A stretch of DNA of 64,000 nucleotides from UBA4582 sp002389265 (GCA_943788825.1 CALSRT010000007.1:186001-250000); one strand, 5' to 3'; counted from the stretch's first letter, positions 54,316 through 63,537 are shown. Made by a program: numbers and translations. The notes: generated by a model from the sequence alone, not told the origin.

Positions 54316-55404
54316 ATGACCAGAAGACGTGAATTCAATGTGTTCAGCCTGTCATTCCTTGACATCATGTCCTGTGGTTTCGGGGCGGTGATACTGATTT
54401 TTGTCATTATTAATCATGGCTCCGTGGCCGCCAATCAGGCAGCCAATCTTGATCTGATAACGACAGCCGCAGAGCTGCAAAGGCAATTGCAGGAAGAACA
54501 GCAGCTGCTGCTTGACCTGCAAAAAAACACCCATCAACTAGCAGACCAGACGACTTCTGCCGCGCAGCTCAGCGAGCTACTCGCCCAATCTATTATTGAA
54601 CTCGAGACCCGCCTACAAGACGCTACAGGATCAGACGAGCGTCAGGTCATCCTGATCGAAAAACTTAAATCTGAGCTCGCAGCACTGGAACAGGCCACGA
54701 CAAGTAAACAGCCAGAAATGACCGTTGACGATGACCCAGGCGCCAGCCTGCGCTCTATTAGCGGTGACGGGTATCGCCAATATCTCACCGGTCTGAATAT
54801 TGGCGGCAAACGCATTCTGATCCTGATTGACGCGTCGGCGAGCATGCTGCACCAGAGTATCGTCAACGCGATACGCTTGAGCCTTGCACCTGAAGAACAA
54901 AAGAAACTCGCGCCGAAATGGCGAAGAGCCGTCAGCACGGTTGAATGGATTACCGCGAACCTGCCACCGGATGCCGAATTCTCCTTGGTCGCGTTCAATA
55001 CTGCGCTCATACCTTTAGTTGAAGACAATGTCTGGATCGCAACCTCCGACAAACCTGCCGTGGACTCGGCCTTAGATAATCTGTCTGCATTGGTCCCCAC
55101 CGGCGGCACTGCGATGTTCCCACCATTCGAACTCATCAATCAGCTTTCGCCCCGACCCGACAATATCTTTCTCATCGTCGACGGCTTGCCCACCCAGGGA
55201 GAAAATCCTTCTAACCGTACCGTTATCAGCAGCCCAGACCGCGCCAAACTATTTAACGCTGCGGTAATGCAGCTCCCTGCCACCATCCCCATCAACATTA
55301 TTCTGTTTCCCATGGAAGGCGACCCGTTGGCGACACCTTCTTATTGGATTCTGGCTCAAAGAACCGGCGGGTCGTTTATCAGCCCTTCCAAGGATTGGCC
55401 CTGA
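54316..55404 (+). CDS. vWA protein with MotB/ExbD-like N-terminal helix (paralogue 1)
   Basis: 362 aa. N-terminal REFNVFSLSFLDIMSCGFGA starts a single TM helix (about 12-34) with Asp16 preceding it, as in MotB/ExbD/ZorB. A coiled coil (50-125) and periplasmic vWA domain (about 165-355) follow. MIDAS: DASAS at 172-176, Thr in VPTGGTAMF, Asp in IFLIVDGLPTQG; metal binding looks intact. Ends overlapping the next start (TGATG). No OmpA-type peptidoglycan-binding domain. Confidence 0.88.
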   Translation: MTRRREFNVFSLSFLDIMSCGFGAVILIFVIINHGSVAANQAANLDLITTAAELQRQLQEEQQLLLDLQKNTHQLADQTTSAAQLSELLAQSIIELETRLQDATGSDERQVILIEKLKSELAALEQATTSKQPEMTVDDDPGASLRSISGDGYRQYLTGLNIGGKRILILIDASASMLHQSIVNAIRLSLAPEEQKKLAPKWRRAVSTVEWITANLPPDAEFSLVAFNTALIPLVEDNVWIATSDKPAVDSALDNLSALVPTGGTAMFPPFELINQLSPRPDNIFLIVDGLPTQGENPSNRTVISSPDRAKLFNAAVMQLPATIPINIILFPMEGDPLATPSYWILAQRTGGSFISPSKDWP

Positions 55405-56432
55405 TGAGCAAGAAACGGCGCGAAATCGAGACCCTCAGCCTTTCTTTTCTAGACGTCATCAGCTGTGGGTTTGGCGCGTTAATACTATTGTTAGTTCTGA
55501 CCAAGGTTTACGAGCCGTTGATATTCGCGCAATCCAGCAGCAATATTCAGCAACAGGTAACCGCCCTTGAGTTGCAATTAAACTCAGCACGGGACCAACG
55601 AGGAAAACTCGATCGAGATCGAATTCATCAAGAGAATGACAGCAAGTTACAGTTGCAAACACTTAGAAATCTTGAGGACAAATTGACCACACTGCAAGCC
55701 GAATACACAGCAGTGCAGCGCCGCTCAACTACCCACAACAGCACTATTGAAAGACTTAGCCAGGCCAGGCAATCGTTGTCGGCCGAGATGCAAATATTGC
55801 TGGCAGAGTACCAAAAATCAGCCGTCAGCGACCTGATTGGCGGCATCCCTGTTGATAGCGATTACGTTATCTTTATTATCGACACATCCGGCAGCATGCG
55901 CGAGTTCGCTTGGCCGCTCGTCATGCAAAAAGTCGAGGAAACCCTAGCTGTCTACCCGAGCCTGAAGGGTGTGCAGATCATGAATGACCAGGGTCAATAC
56001 ATGTTCAGTCAATACGCCGATCAATGGATTCCCGATACGCCCGCAAGACGTCGCGCCATTTTAAAGCGGTTGGCCAACTGGAATGCATTCAGTCGGTCTA
56101 GTCCAGAAAAGGGAATTACCAAAGCGATTTCAACCTTCTATCAGCCTGGCCGAAAAATCAGCCTGTATGTCTTTGGCGACGATTTTAATGGTAGCTCGAT
56201 CGCCGGCGTGATTAATCAGGTGGACCGTATTAACCTGCAAAATACAAGCGGCGAACGGTTGGTCCGGATACACGGCGTTGGCTTTCCCGTGATATTCTCC
56301 CAAGCCGCCCAATTCCAGGCTTCGGGTTTTCGCTTTGCGCATTTTATGCGCATTCTGTGCGAGCGCAACGGCGGCACTTTCGTAGGGCTTAACAGCTATC
56401 GAGCACAAGCTGCTTGGCGGGCTCCGGAATGA
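55404..56432 (+). CDS. vWA protein with MotB/ExbD-like N-terminal helix (paralogue 2)
   Basis: 342 aa from ATG 55404 (MSKKRREIETLSLSFLDV), which overlaps the previous stop; a frame upstream reads into the previous gene. N-terminal block SLSFLDVISCGFGALILLLV nearly repeats paralogue 1, Asp17 included. Coiled coil 45-140, vWA from 150: FIIDTSGSMREFAW (MIDAS DTSGS 160-164) and LYVFGDDFNG. Last plus-strand gene of the operon; it ends 6 bp before the convergent DUF4139 frame. Confidence 0.88.
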   Translation: MSKKRREIETLSLSFLDVISCGFGALILLLVLTKVYEPLIFAQSSSNIQQQVTALELQLNSARDQRGKLDRDRIHQENDSKLQLQTLRNLEDKLTTLQAEYTAVQRRSTTHNSTIERLSQARQSLSAEMQILLAEYQKSAVSDLIGGIPVDSDYVIFIIDTSGSMREFAWPLVMQKVEETLAVYPSLKGVQIMNDQGQYMFSQYADQWIPDTPARRRAILKRLANWNAFSRSSPEKGITKAISTFYQPGRKISLYVFGDDFNGSSIAGVINQVDRINLQNTSGERLVRIHGVGFPVIFSQAAQFQASGFRFAHFMRILCERNGGTFVGLNSYRAQAAWRAPE

Positions 56433-56438
56433 GCGTCC

Positions 56439-56597
56439 CTAGTAGTTGATTCTGGCAGTATAGACGACTGTGGCGCTACTACCCGCTGCAACTGCCAGTT
56501 GATAGGTCTGGATAACACCATCGGTTTTTTTGCCTTTGAGACTTTCCTGAGTAATTTCCCAGTCACCAAACAGTTTTTCGTTCAAAGTTACCGTCAC
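56439..56597 (-). pseudogene. Displaced 3' end of the DUF4139 gene (frameshift)
   Basis: In the next reading frame the minus strand continues the DUF4139 protein for about 52 more codons: VTVTLNEKLFGDWEITQ, then KTDGVIQTYQLAVAAGSS and AVVYTARINY-type ending, followed by TAG. This is the usual DUF4139 C-terminus after N-R-K-x-E-A. Removing one G from the GGG run (CCC at 56597-56599 on the plus strand) joins the two frames. Either a real frameshift, a +1 programmed shift, or a sequencing error. Confidence 0.8.
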
Positions 56598-57912
56598 CCG
56601 CCTCAGGCTTACGGTTTTGCACTGTCATTTCTGTTGTCACCTCAATGATCCGCTCGCCCAAACGTCGAAACGCCAGTTGCTTGTGTTCTGCCCTCAAATC
56701 AAAGGCCTGACCAAGACTCATGTGCGCGATTTCGCCTTCGGCCAGTGCGGTTATTCGATCCTCACCAACAAGCTGCAACTCGCCATCGCTATCTTTCAAA
56801 TAAACCCTGACTTTGCCCGCAGGCAAAGGCTGGCCCAGCTGATTCGATGACGTATTCGCAAACTGCATACGGATATCGACATTCGCATTTCTCGACTCAA
56901 CCGCCTGATAATTCTGCAGCTGCGAGTCCAAAACATATGATTTCAGAAAGCTCACGCCAGTGGCAGCCATCAATCGCAACTGTTTGGTTTCGTTATGGGC
57001 AATCGAGGTCTTCAGGGGCAATGTGTAAAGATGATAATCGAAGAATGACTCTTGCCGAGGAACCTGGCTTTCCATCCTCATGGCGGTCAGAGGTCGCTCC
57101 ATATCAGGCCGGCGATCATTAACCCGATTGATCTGACCCGCGACCAATTTGATTGAAGCATGCGAATACTGCGCACCACTTTGATTCTCCAGACTCACCC
57201 AGGTGGAGAGATCGAACATGGGTTTATCCCGGTCGAGCACCAGCACATAATCAGCCTGCCATTTAATATTAGTGGATATATAAGTGGTCTCAAGCAGGCG
57301 CGACCCGGCTCGGTTATTCTCCACGAGCCACACTAATGTTGGCACTGTCTTCAGGTCGGGGGGCACAGATCCTAGGGTAATGGTCCCTTCCGGCGCGATC
57401 GCTATCTCATCACCAAAATTGACGATCTCAGGGTTGATTGCAAGCAGATTTCCTTCTCGGTAAATCGTCTCGAATTTGTTATCAAAGCGCACACTGCGCG
57501 CATACTTTAATTTTCGGTTGAGAAACCTCGCCAGCAGCGACTCGCGGTTCAACAGATCATAGCGATAGCTTTGCTCAAGCACCTCGAACCCGCTGGCGTC
57601 GCCGCGAGACACAATGGCGACCGATGTCGGGTCAATATGGGCTGCCACATCGCGATACTCAAGTTCGATGAGCCCCTCGGGCAGTGTTACTCGCCTCACC
57701 TCCCGGACAACCGCGAAATTATCACTGTAAACTGTCAGGCTAGCCGCCACCTGGCTATCTTTACTCACGTGCAAGGCCATTGGTGCCGTCGGCGTAGCGA
57801 CGCCCGACGTAGCGACGCCCGACGTAGCGACGCCCGACTCTGCGATAGCCGAGACCGCCAGGAGGGATGTCAATATCGCCAGTGGCACTGTGCGCTTCAA
57901 AAATTGGATCAT
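56563..57912 (-). CDS. DUF4139 domain protein, 3' frame disrupted
   Basis: 449 aa as read from ATG 57912 (GAGAAG 5-6 nt upstream). Signal peptide (FLKRTVPLAILTSLLAVSAIA), SGVAT repeats, then a DUF4139 region from about residue 45 (LTVYSDNFAVVREVRRVTLP; WQADYVLVLDRDKPMFDLSTW; VRVYLKDSDGELQLVGEDRI). The frame stops early at KTVW; the family's end continues in another frame downstream. Exported, mainly beta-rich, function unknown. It ends facing the vWA gene and probably belongs to the same system. Confidence 0.85.
   Translation of the reverse strand: MIQFLKRTVPLAILTSLLAVSAIAESGVATSGVATSGVATPTAPMALHVSKDSQVAASLTVYSDNFAVVREVRRVTLPEGLIELEYRDVAAHIDPTSVAIVSRGDASGFEVLEQSYRYDLLNRESLLARFLNRKLKYARSVRFDNKFETIYREGNLLAINPEIVNFGDEIAIAPEGTITLGSVPPDLKTVPTLVWLVENNRAGSRLLETTYISTNIKWQADYVLVLDRDKPMFDLSTWVSLENQSGAQYSHASIKLVAGQINRVNDRRPDMERPLTAMRMESQVPRQESFFDYHLYTLPLKTSIAHNETKQLRLMAATGVSFLKSYVLDSQLQNYQAVESRNANVDIRMQFANTSSNQLGQPLPAGKVRVYLKDSDGELQLVGEDRITALAEGEIAHMSLGQAFDLRAEHKQLAFRRLGERIIEVTTEMTVQNRKPEAGDGNFERKTVW
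57791..57835 (-). repeat. 15-bp in-frame repeat (SGVAT) in DUF4139 gene
   Basis: Three copies of GACGTAGCGACGCCC (first GGC), encoding SGVAT three times directly after the signal peptide. Confidence 0.85.
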
Positions 57913-58106
57913 GATATCTTCTCGTCGAGGCTGTGTGAGACGGCTCAGGCTTGTTCCACAGCTCAATGTGAATGGCACCACTGCAGATGAACAGTGACTA
58001 TACAACGCCTTTATTTAATACAAAAGGTTACCCATCGGCAAAGGAGTTTCGTCAGTCGTAGCCGACTGTTAGACTAGACGCTTTTAACGATCCCTGTAAC
58101 CTCCCT

Positions 58107-58730
58107 ATGACTATCCGCAATCAGCGAACCGCGTTCGGCTTAAAAATACTCAACTCGAACCACAAGGAAATCCGCCGTCTGAAGCGCGCGGGTTACATAG
58201 CCGACATTCACGGTAACAAATTCTGGAACTCCAGCTTCCTGATTATGGACTACCTGAAAAAGCACCCCCTGAAAAAAAACCTAAAGGTCCTGGAAATAGG
58301 TTGTGGCTGGGGTTTGTTGGGCATCTACTGTGCACGACAATTCGATGCGCAAGTGACGGGTATCGACGCTGACGAAAATGTTCTGCCCTATATGCAATTA
58401 CACGCCGAACAAAACGGCGTCTGCATTGAAGGCAAAAAAATGACTTTCCAGCAGCTGACCACCGCGAAATTACAGGACTTTGATATCATCGTTGGTGCTG
58501 ACATTTGTTTTTGGGAAGAAATGTCTGGCATGCTGCTCAACCTGATCAAGCGCGCAAAAAAGGCGGGCGTCTCCCAGGTGATCATCGCCGACCCCTGTCG
58601 TTCACCATTTACCGATCTTGCCCAGCGCTGCCAGAAAATTTATGGTGAGCAAGCACAGATTGAAGGCAAGTGGCTGAAGCGGCCGGTGAATGCCTCAGGC
58701 GAAATTTTGGTCGTTGACCTGACTGAATGA
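58107..58730 (+). CDS. SAM-dependent methyltransferase
   Basis: 207 aa class I methyltransferase. SAM motif I VLEIGCGWGLLGIYCAR, motif II acidic end VTGIDADENV, then DIIVGADICFWEEM. It resembles METTL/ETFB-lysine methyltransferase-like small proteins; target unknown. Divergent from the DUF4139 gene; 100 bp lie between starts. Confidence 0.85.
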   Translation: MTIRNQRTAFGLKILNSNHKEIRRLKRAGYIADIHGNKFWNSSFLIMDYLKKHPLKKNLKVLEIGCGWGLLGIYCARQFDAQVTGIDADENVLPYMQLHAEQNGVCIEGKKMTFQQLTTAKLQDFDIIVGADICFWEEMSGMLLNLIKRAKKAGVSQVIIADPCRSPFTDLAQRCQKIYGEQAQIEGKWLKRPVNASGEILVVDLTE

Positions 58731-58919
58731 CCTCAATGCCGAGCCTTTGCCTGGCCACCTCGACATTGACGGCCATGCAGCCTGCCCATAGGCAGACATT
58801 AACAGGGGGCGTACAGACCCACATGGCGTTGGCGCAGATTTAACTCGCGCAAACTAACTTCGACCTTGCCAAACCACCAGCGCGGCCTTACAGTGCCGAC
58901 TCTTTCACAGGCGACCAAC

Positions 58920-59822
58920 ATGTTTGACCAGCGCACAATGCACGGCGCCTATTTTGCACTGGCAGCTTATGGCTTCTGGGGGGTGGCTCCGATCTACTTC
59001 AAGCTCCTAGGCCATGTCTCGCCAATAGAAATTCTTTGCCACCGGGTCATCTGGTCGGTGTTCCTGCTCCTCGGCATCTTGGCTTATACGGGCCAACTGG
59101 CGGCGTTACGGGTGACTCGACGCCAGCTCGGCTTGTGCCTGGTAACAGCGATACTCTTATCGATTAATTGGCTGATTTTTATTGATGCCATCATCAGTAA
59201 CAATATCGTTGAGGCCAGCCTAGGTTACTTTATCAATCCCTTAGTTAACGTCTTTCTTGGCATGCTCTTTTTGCGCGAATATCTCCGCCCGCTGCAGTGG
59301 ATCGCGATCAGCATCGCCGCGCTGGGCATCGGCTTTCAGGTATTTACGCTCGGCGCACTGCCTTGGGTTTCACTGGCGCTGGCCTTCAGTTTCGGTTTTT
59401 ACGGCCTGATTCGTAAATCGCTGCAACTTCACCCTGTGGGTGGGCTCGCCATCGAAACTCTGATGATGCTGCCCCCGGCGCTGGCTTGCCTCGCCTGGTT
59501 CTACAGTCAGGGGGCCGTGAGTTTTGCGCATATAGATCGTTCTACCGATGTCTTGCTGATGCTCGGTGGCGTCGTAACTTCTTTTCCCCTGCTGTGCTTT
59601 GCGGCTGCAGTGGGTCGTTTGTCTCTGACCGCTGCAGGGATGTTTCAATATCTTGCCCCCAGCCTGACACTGGTGATCGCCATCGTTATTTTTAACGAAG
59701 CCTTCGGCATTGAGCGCCTGATCACTTTTGCCTGCATTTGGGTCGCACTGTTGATCTTCAGCATCGAGGCATTGCATCATCATCGACGCATCAGCTTGCG
59801 CCTGAAGACCAATCTGTTGTGA
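58920..59822 (+). CDS. rarD: RarD-like EamA transporter
   Basis: About 300 aa from ATG 58920; a TTG at 58866 gives a longer form. Ten TM helices in two EamA repeats. AAYGFWGVAPIYFKLLGHVSPIEILCHRVIW is the RarD-type start (given here in part: GFWGVAPIYFKLLG). INWLIFIDAIISNNIVEASLGYFINPL is the family's second hallmark. Inner-membrane exporter of unknown substrate, named for chloramphenicol sensitivity. Confidence 0.9.
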   Translation: MFDQRTMHGAYFALAAYGFWGVAPIYFKLLGHVSPIEILCHRVIWSVFLLLGILAYTGQLAALRVTRRQLGLCLVTAILLSINWLIFIDAIISNNIVEASLGYFINPLVNVFLGMLFLREYLRPLQWIAISIAALGIGFQVFTLGALPWVSLALAFSFGFYGLIRKSLQLHPVGGLAIETLMMLPPALACLAWFYSQGAVSFAHIDRSTDVLLMLGGVVTSFPLLCFAAAVGRLSLTAAGMFQYLAPSLTLVIAIVIFNEAFGIERLITFACIWVALLIFSIEALHHHRRISLRLKTNLL

Positions 59823-59853
59823 GCTGCCCGGCACTCGAACTCAGTTACATGGC

Positions 59854-61248
59854 CTAGCGGCGGGCATCCATCTCGTCCCGCATCTGTTGGTGAGTTGCCT
59901 CATCCAGCGTAAAACGGGAAAATAACGCAGCACCTATGCAGTAGCAAATCAACGGTAAAAGCCCGTAGAGAAATACCATGGACACTTGTACGTTCATGGT
60001 TTGCAACTGATTGGGCACAAATCCGGAGAATTGCAAAACGTAGCCTGTGATCAGGATCATCACACCGGTTGCACTCTTATGGACAAAATTAAAGGCCGCA
60101 AAGTAAGAACCCTCCTTGCGCTCGCCCGTCATATACTCATCGTAATCAATAATGTCGCTCTGCACCGAGGGAGCGATGGTTCCATCGCAACCTGCCGCGA
60201 GCCCGGCAAACACCGCGAGACCAAATATCACCACCAGACGAATGTCCGGTTCCAGCCAGGGCAGACTGAACATGCCGCCAAAGGAAACACCGGTCAGCAT
60301 CATGGAGAACATCCATAATCGAATCTTGCCAAAGCGACGGGATAGCGGGATCCACAAGGGCACCGACAACGTTGAGGGAATCATGTAGCTGAGGATAATC
60401 AGCGCCGCGAGCTCCGGGCGCCCCACGACATATTGCGCAACGTATAGGGTCAGGATACCAATCACCGCGCTGCCAATGTTCTCAATAAACGAGACTGCCA
60501 GGACGAGTCGAGCGTGATGATTACGCCAGACATCTTTGAAGGCTCCAAAGGGACTAGCATTGACTCGACCCTGATAATCCGGGCGCTCACGAAGCTTAGC
60601 CACCGCATAGAGAATCAGGCCGGCGGTGACCAGCGCCGCCAGCGCGCTAAGTTCAAAGGCTGTCTGCCGCACAGCAGCCTCGCTGACCCGCTCGGCGTTG
60701 ATCAACAATTGCATGCTCACCAGCGCCAGTATCGAGCCAATCGTAAACGCCGCGTGGCGCAACCCGTAAAGGCGGCTGCGTTCATGGTAATTTGGTGTTA
60801 ACTCGGCGCCAAGAGACATATGCGGAACGATAAAAATCGTCGCTGCTGAATAAAACCCAATCACACCGACGGCCATCCAGGCAATCAACTCGGTGCCATG
60901 GAGGCTGGCAGGCGGCGAGAAGACCATGATAAAAGTTCCCGAGATGGGCACTATACTCAGCAACAACCATAATCGGCGACGACCCAAGGGATGCCGAGTG
61001 CGATCACTCATATAGCCGACCAATGGATCAGAAACGGCATCCCAGACCCGTGAGATACCAAAAATTGTGCCCATAACCGCCGGTGCAATCAGCAACACAT
61101 CGGTGGAAAACTTCATAATATAGAGGCCGATCAAGAGATACATATAGCCAGCACCCACGCCTGGCGCCCCATAAGCGCTGATCACAGACCAGCGTAACCG
61201 GCTTGCGTCCCTATCAGTCGTGGACTCGTTGCTGACTGCTTGCTTCAT
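59854..61248 (-). CDS. MFS transporter, GPH (glycoside-pentoside-hexuronide) family
   Basis: 464 aa, 12 TM helices. WDAVSDPLVGYMSDRTRHPLG and GRRRLWLLLSIVP are the GPH signature after TM2; MSLGAELTPNYHERSRLYGLR the middle loop; YDEYMTGERKEGSYFAAFN typical late in the family. Cation-sugar symporter family, but many members carry other solutes. Convergent with rarD. Confidence 0.9.
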   Translation of the reverse strand: MKQAVSNESTTDRDASRLRWSVISAYGAPGVGAGYMYLLIGLYIMKFSTDVLLIAPAVMGTIFGISRVWDAVSDPLVGYMSDRTRHPLGRRRLWLLLSIVPISGTFIMVFSPPASLHGTELIAWMAVGVIGFYSAATIFIVPHMSLGAELTPNYHERSRLYGLRHAAFTIGSILALVSMQLLINAERVSEAAVRQTAFELSALAALVTAGLILYAVAKLRERPDYQGRVNASPFGAFKDVWRNHHARLVLAVSFIENIGSAVIGILTLYVAQYVVGRPELAALIILSYMIPSTLSVPLWIPLSRRFGKIRLWMFSMMLTGVSFGGMFSLPWLEPDIRLVVIFGLAVFAGLAAGCDGTIAPSVQSDIIDYDEYMTGERKEGSYFAAFNFVHKSATGVMILITGYVLQFSGFVPNQLQTMNVQVSMVFLYGLLPLICYCIGAALFSRFTLDEATHQQMRDEMDARR

Positions 61249-61486
61249 TCATGACACCCAAACACAAAAACCGAATATAACGGTTCCAAACCGGCAACAC
61301 TAGCCATTACCCAATCTCGTTGACTCTGGCACCCCACGCAGCCCTGAAGCTCCGGCCTCAGCATCACAGTGAATACCGCGATGATTTATAATCCTCTCCG
61401 TTTCCGTTATCCTAGCGCCTTTTGTCGAGCATCTGCGGCGGAAGCAGCCATCTGCAGCCCGCTAAATGAATTCTAGGAGCACCATC

Positions 61487-63130
61487 ATGACCATGCAAAA
61501 TACGCCATTAATCCTGTCCAGGATTCTAGGCCGGGGCGCGAAGCTAGATCCCAATGAAGAAGTGGTCACGCTACAAGCCAACGGCACTCATCGACAGACA
61601 CTCAAGACCACCTGGGATCATGCTAACCAGTTAGCAGGTGCACTGCAGGCTCACGGCATTCAGCTTGGCGACCGGGTCGCGAGCTTTATGTGGAATAACT
61701 ATCGCCACCTCGAGCTCTACCAGGGTGTACCGTCCATGGGCGCGGTGCTACATACCTTGAATATTCGACTTGCGCCGATGGATCTTGAATACATTATCAA
61801 TCACGCCAACAGCCGCGTTATTTTCGCCGATGAAGATCTCCTGCCATTACTCGAACCCTTGGTCGGCAAGATACCCAGCGTGGAGCTACTAATCATTTGT
61901 CGGCACGGCGAGGGTGGCGAATCAAGCTTCCCAAATTGCATAGACTATGAAGACTTTATTCAGGGTCATTCGCCGGTCTATGACTGGCCTGAGATTGAAG
62001 AGACGGCCCCCATGGGCCTGTGCTACACCAGCGGCACCACCGGCAAGCCTAAGGGCGTCATGTACACCCACCGCTCCACCTACTTGCATACAATGACTCA
62101 GTCCATGACTGACTCCATGGGGCTCACAGCATTGGACTCACTCTGTGGGATCGTCCCCATGTTTCATGCCATGGGCTGGGGGCTGCCATTCTCCGCTTCC
62201 ATGCTGGGCTGCAAACAGGTCTTGCCACATAAATACATGACTGCCGACAAACTCCTACAACTGATAGTTGATGAGGAGGTGACCATCTCCGCTGGCGTGC
62301 CAACTATCTGGCAAGGGATTCGTGCCCTGCTCGATGCCGACAAGAATGGCAAGTATGATCTGAGTCAGCTATCACGTTTAACCTGCGGCGGCTCAGCGCC
62401 TCCGGTCTCGATGATGCGTTGGTACTGGGAACAATATGGCGTAGAGATGGTCCAGGGCTGGGGCATGACTGAAACCAATCCTCTGGGCACTCTGTCACGC
62501 AAGGTTGCGAAACGTTCGCACCTGAAGCTGACTGAGGACCAGCAATTTGACAATATTGCCAAAGCGGGCCTGGCGATGCCGGGTCTTGAAATTGAGATCT
62601 TCGACGAGAATTGGAACCCTCTACCCCACGATGGCGACTCCGTCGGCGAGTTATTGATTCGCGGTCCCTGGATCGCGGCCGAGTACTTTAATGACCCGCA
62701 ACCTGAAAAATTTCACAATGGCTGGCTGGTCACCGGCGATGTTGCCAAAATTGATGCCGAGGAATATCTGATTATCGCCGATCGATCCAAGGACTTGATC
62801 AAGTCTGGCGGGGAGTGGATTTCTTCGGTAGACCTTGAAAACCATATTGTCGCCCTCGACGGCGTAGCCCAAGCAGCGGTCGTCGCCCAACCGCACCCAA
62901 AGTGGGACGAACGACCTGTCGCGCTCGTCATTTTGGTAGAGGGCTCGAATGTTACGCCAGAATTGATCCTCGAGCATTGCGCCGAGGTATTCGCAAAATG
63001 GCAGCTACCTGATGATGTTATCTTCGTCAAACAGATCCCGATGACCTCAACCGGAAAAATTGACAAGAAGACCATCAGAGCGCAGCTGGAAGCCGAGCAT
63101 TACCAGCTGCCAGACCAGCGTACCGCTTAA
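61487..63130 (+). CDS. Medium/long-chain acyl-CoA ligase, AlkK-like
   Basis: 547 aa, start ATG with AGGAG 7 nt upstream. ANL-family AMP-forming ligase: P-loop YTSGTTGKPKGVMYTHRS, GWGMTETNPLG (A5), GWLVTGDVAKID (A7), DRSKDLIKSGGEWISS (A8) and the catalytic Lys end TSTGKIDKKTIRAQL (A10). Closest in pattern to AlkK medium-chain ligases. It activates fatty acids for the acyl-CoA genes in this window. First of a probable operon with the Rieske and TesB-type genes. Confidence 0.93.
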   Translation: MTMQNTPLILSRILGRGAKLDPNEEVVTLQANGTHRQTLKTTWDHANQLAGALQAHGIQLGDRVASFMWNNYRHLELYQGVPSMGAVLHTLNIRLAPMDLEYIINHANSRVIFADEDLLPLLEPLVGKIPSVELLIICRHGEGGESSFPNCIDYEDFIQGHSPVYDWPEIEETAPMGLCYTSGTTGKPKGVMYTHRSTYLHTMTQSMTDSMGLTALDSLCGIVPMFHAMGWGLPFSASMLGCKQVLPHKYMTADKLLQLIVDEEVTISAGVPTIWQGIRALLDADKNGKYDLSQLSRLTCGGSAPPVSMMRWYWEQYGVEMVQGWGMTETNPLGTLSRKVAKRSHLKLTEDQQFDNIAKAGLAMPGLEIEIFDENWNPLPHDGDSVGELLIRGPWIAAEYFNDPQPEKFHNGWLVTGDVAKIDAEEYLIIADRSKDLIKSGGEWISSVDLENHIVALDGVAQAAVVAQPHPKWDERPVALVILVEGSNVTPELILEHCAEVFAKWQLPDDVIFVKQIPMTSTGKIDKKTIRAQLEAEHYQLPDQRTA

Positions 63131-63204
63131 CCAATAGCTAGCAAGGAACGCGGGTCGACGGAATATCGAAGACCCGTTAACTGCATTTTAAAGAGTGATT
63201 CAAA

Positions 63205-63537
63205 ATGGCAGAAGGATTCTACGTGGTCGCTGCGACCTCGGAATTGGTAGAGGGCGGTCAACTATTTGTCGAACTTGATGGCGAGGAAATCCTGCTGATC
63301 CAGCATCAAGGTCAGTACTATGCTATTGCTTACTTGTGCAGCCATGCGGAATTCAGTCTGGAAGGCGGATCACTGCACGATGGCTGTATTACCTGTCCCT
63401 ATCATGGCGCAGAGTTCGCTCTCGTCAACGGCGCAGCGCTCTCGCCACCAGCTTATGAAGGCATCAAAACTTATCCGGTGCGCGTCGAGAACGAAACCAT
63501 CAGCATCAACTCAACGCCGAACCCCATCGCAGCCTGA
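63205..63537 (+). CDS. Rieske [2Fe-2S] ferredoxin
   Basis: 110 aa. Cluster ligands LCSHAEFSL (C-x-H) and ITCPYHGAEF (C-x2-H), spaced as in ferredoxins of aromatic-ring dioxygenases and NirD-like proteins. No oxygenase subunit lies next to it here. The stop overlaps the next start (TGATG). Confidence 0.92.
   Translation: MAEGFYVVAATSELVEGGQLFVELDGEEILLIQHQGQYYAIAYLCSHAEFSLEGGSLHDGCITCPYHGAEFALVNGAALSPPAYEGIKTYPVRVENETISINSTPNPIAA

Noticed and set aside
52172..56432. Reading the channel plus vWA genes as a Zorya defence locus
   Set aside because: No ZorB OmpA domain, no ZorC/ZorD helicase or ZorE nuclease; only the channel superfamily and stator helix are shared.
59370..59834. 154-codon frame antisense to rarD
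   Set aside because: Gln/His-rich complement of hydrophobic codons; RarD frame is unambiguous.
63205..63537. Ring-hydroxylating dioxygenase operon around the Rieske protein
   Set aside because: Neighbours are an acyl-CoA ligase and a thioesterase; no terminal oxygenase or reductase is visible within the window.
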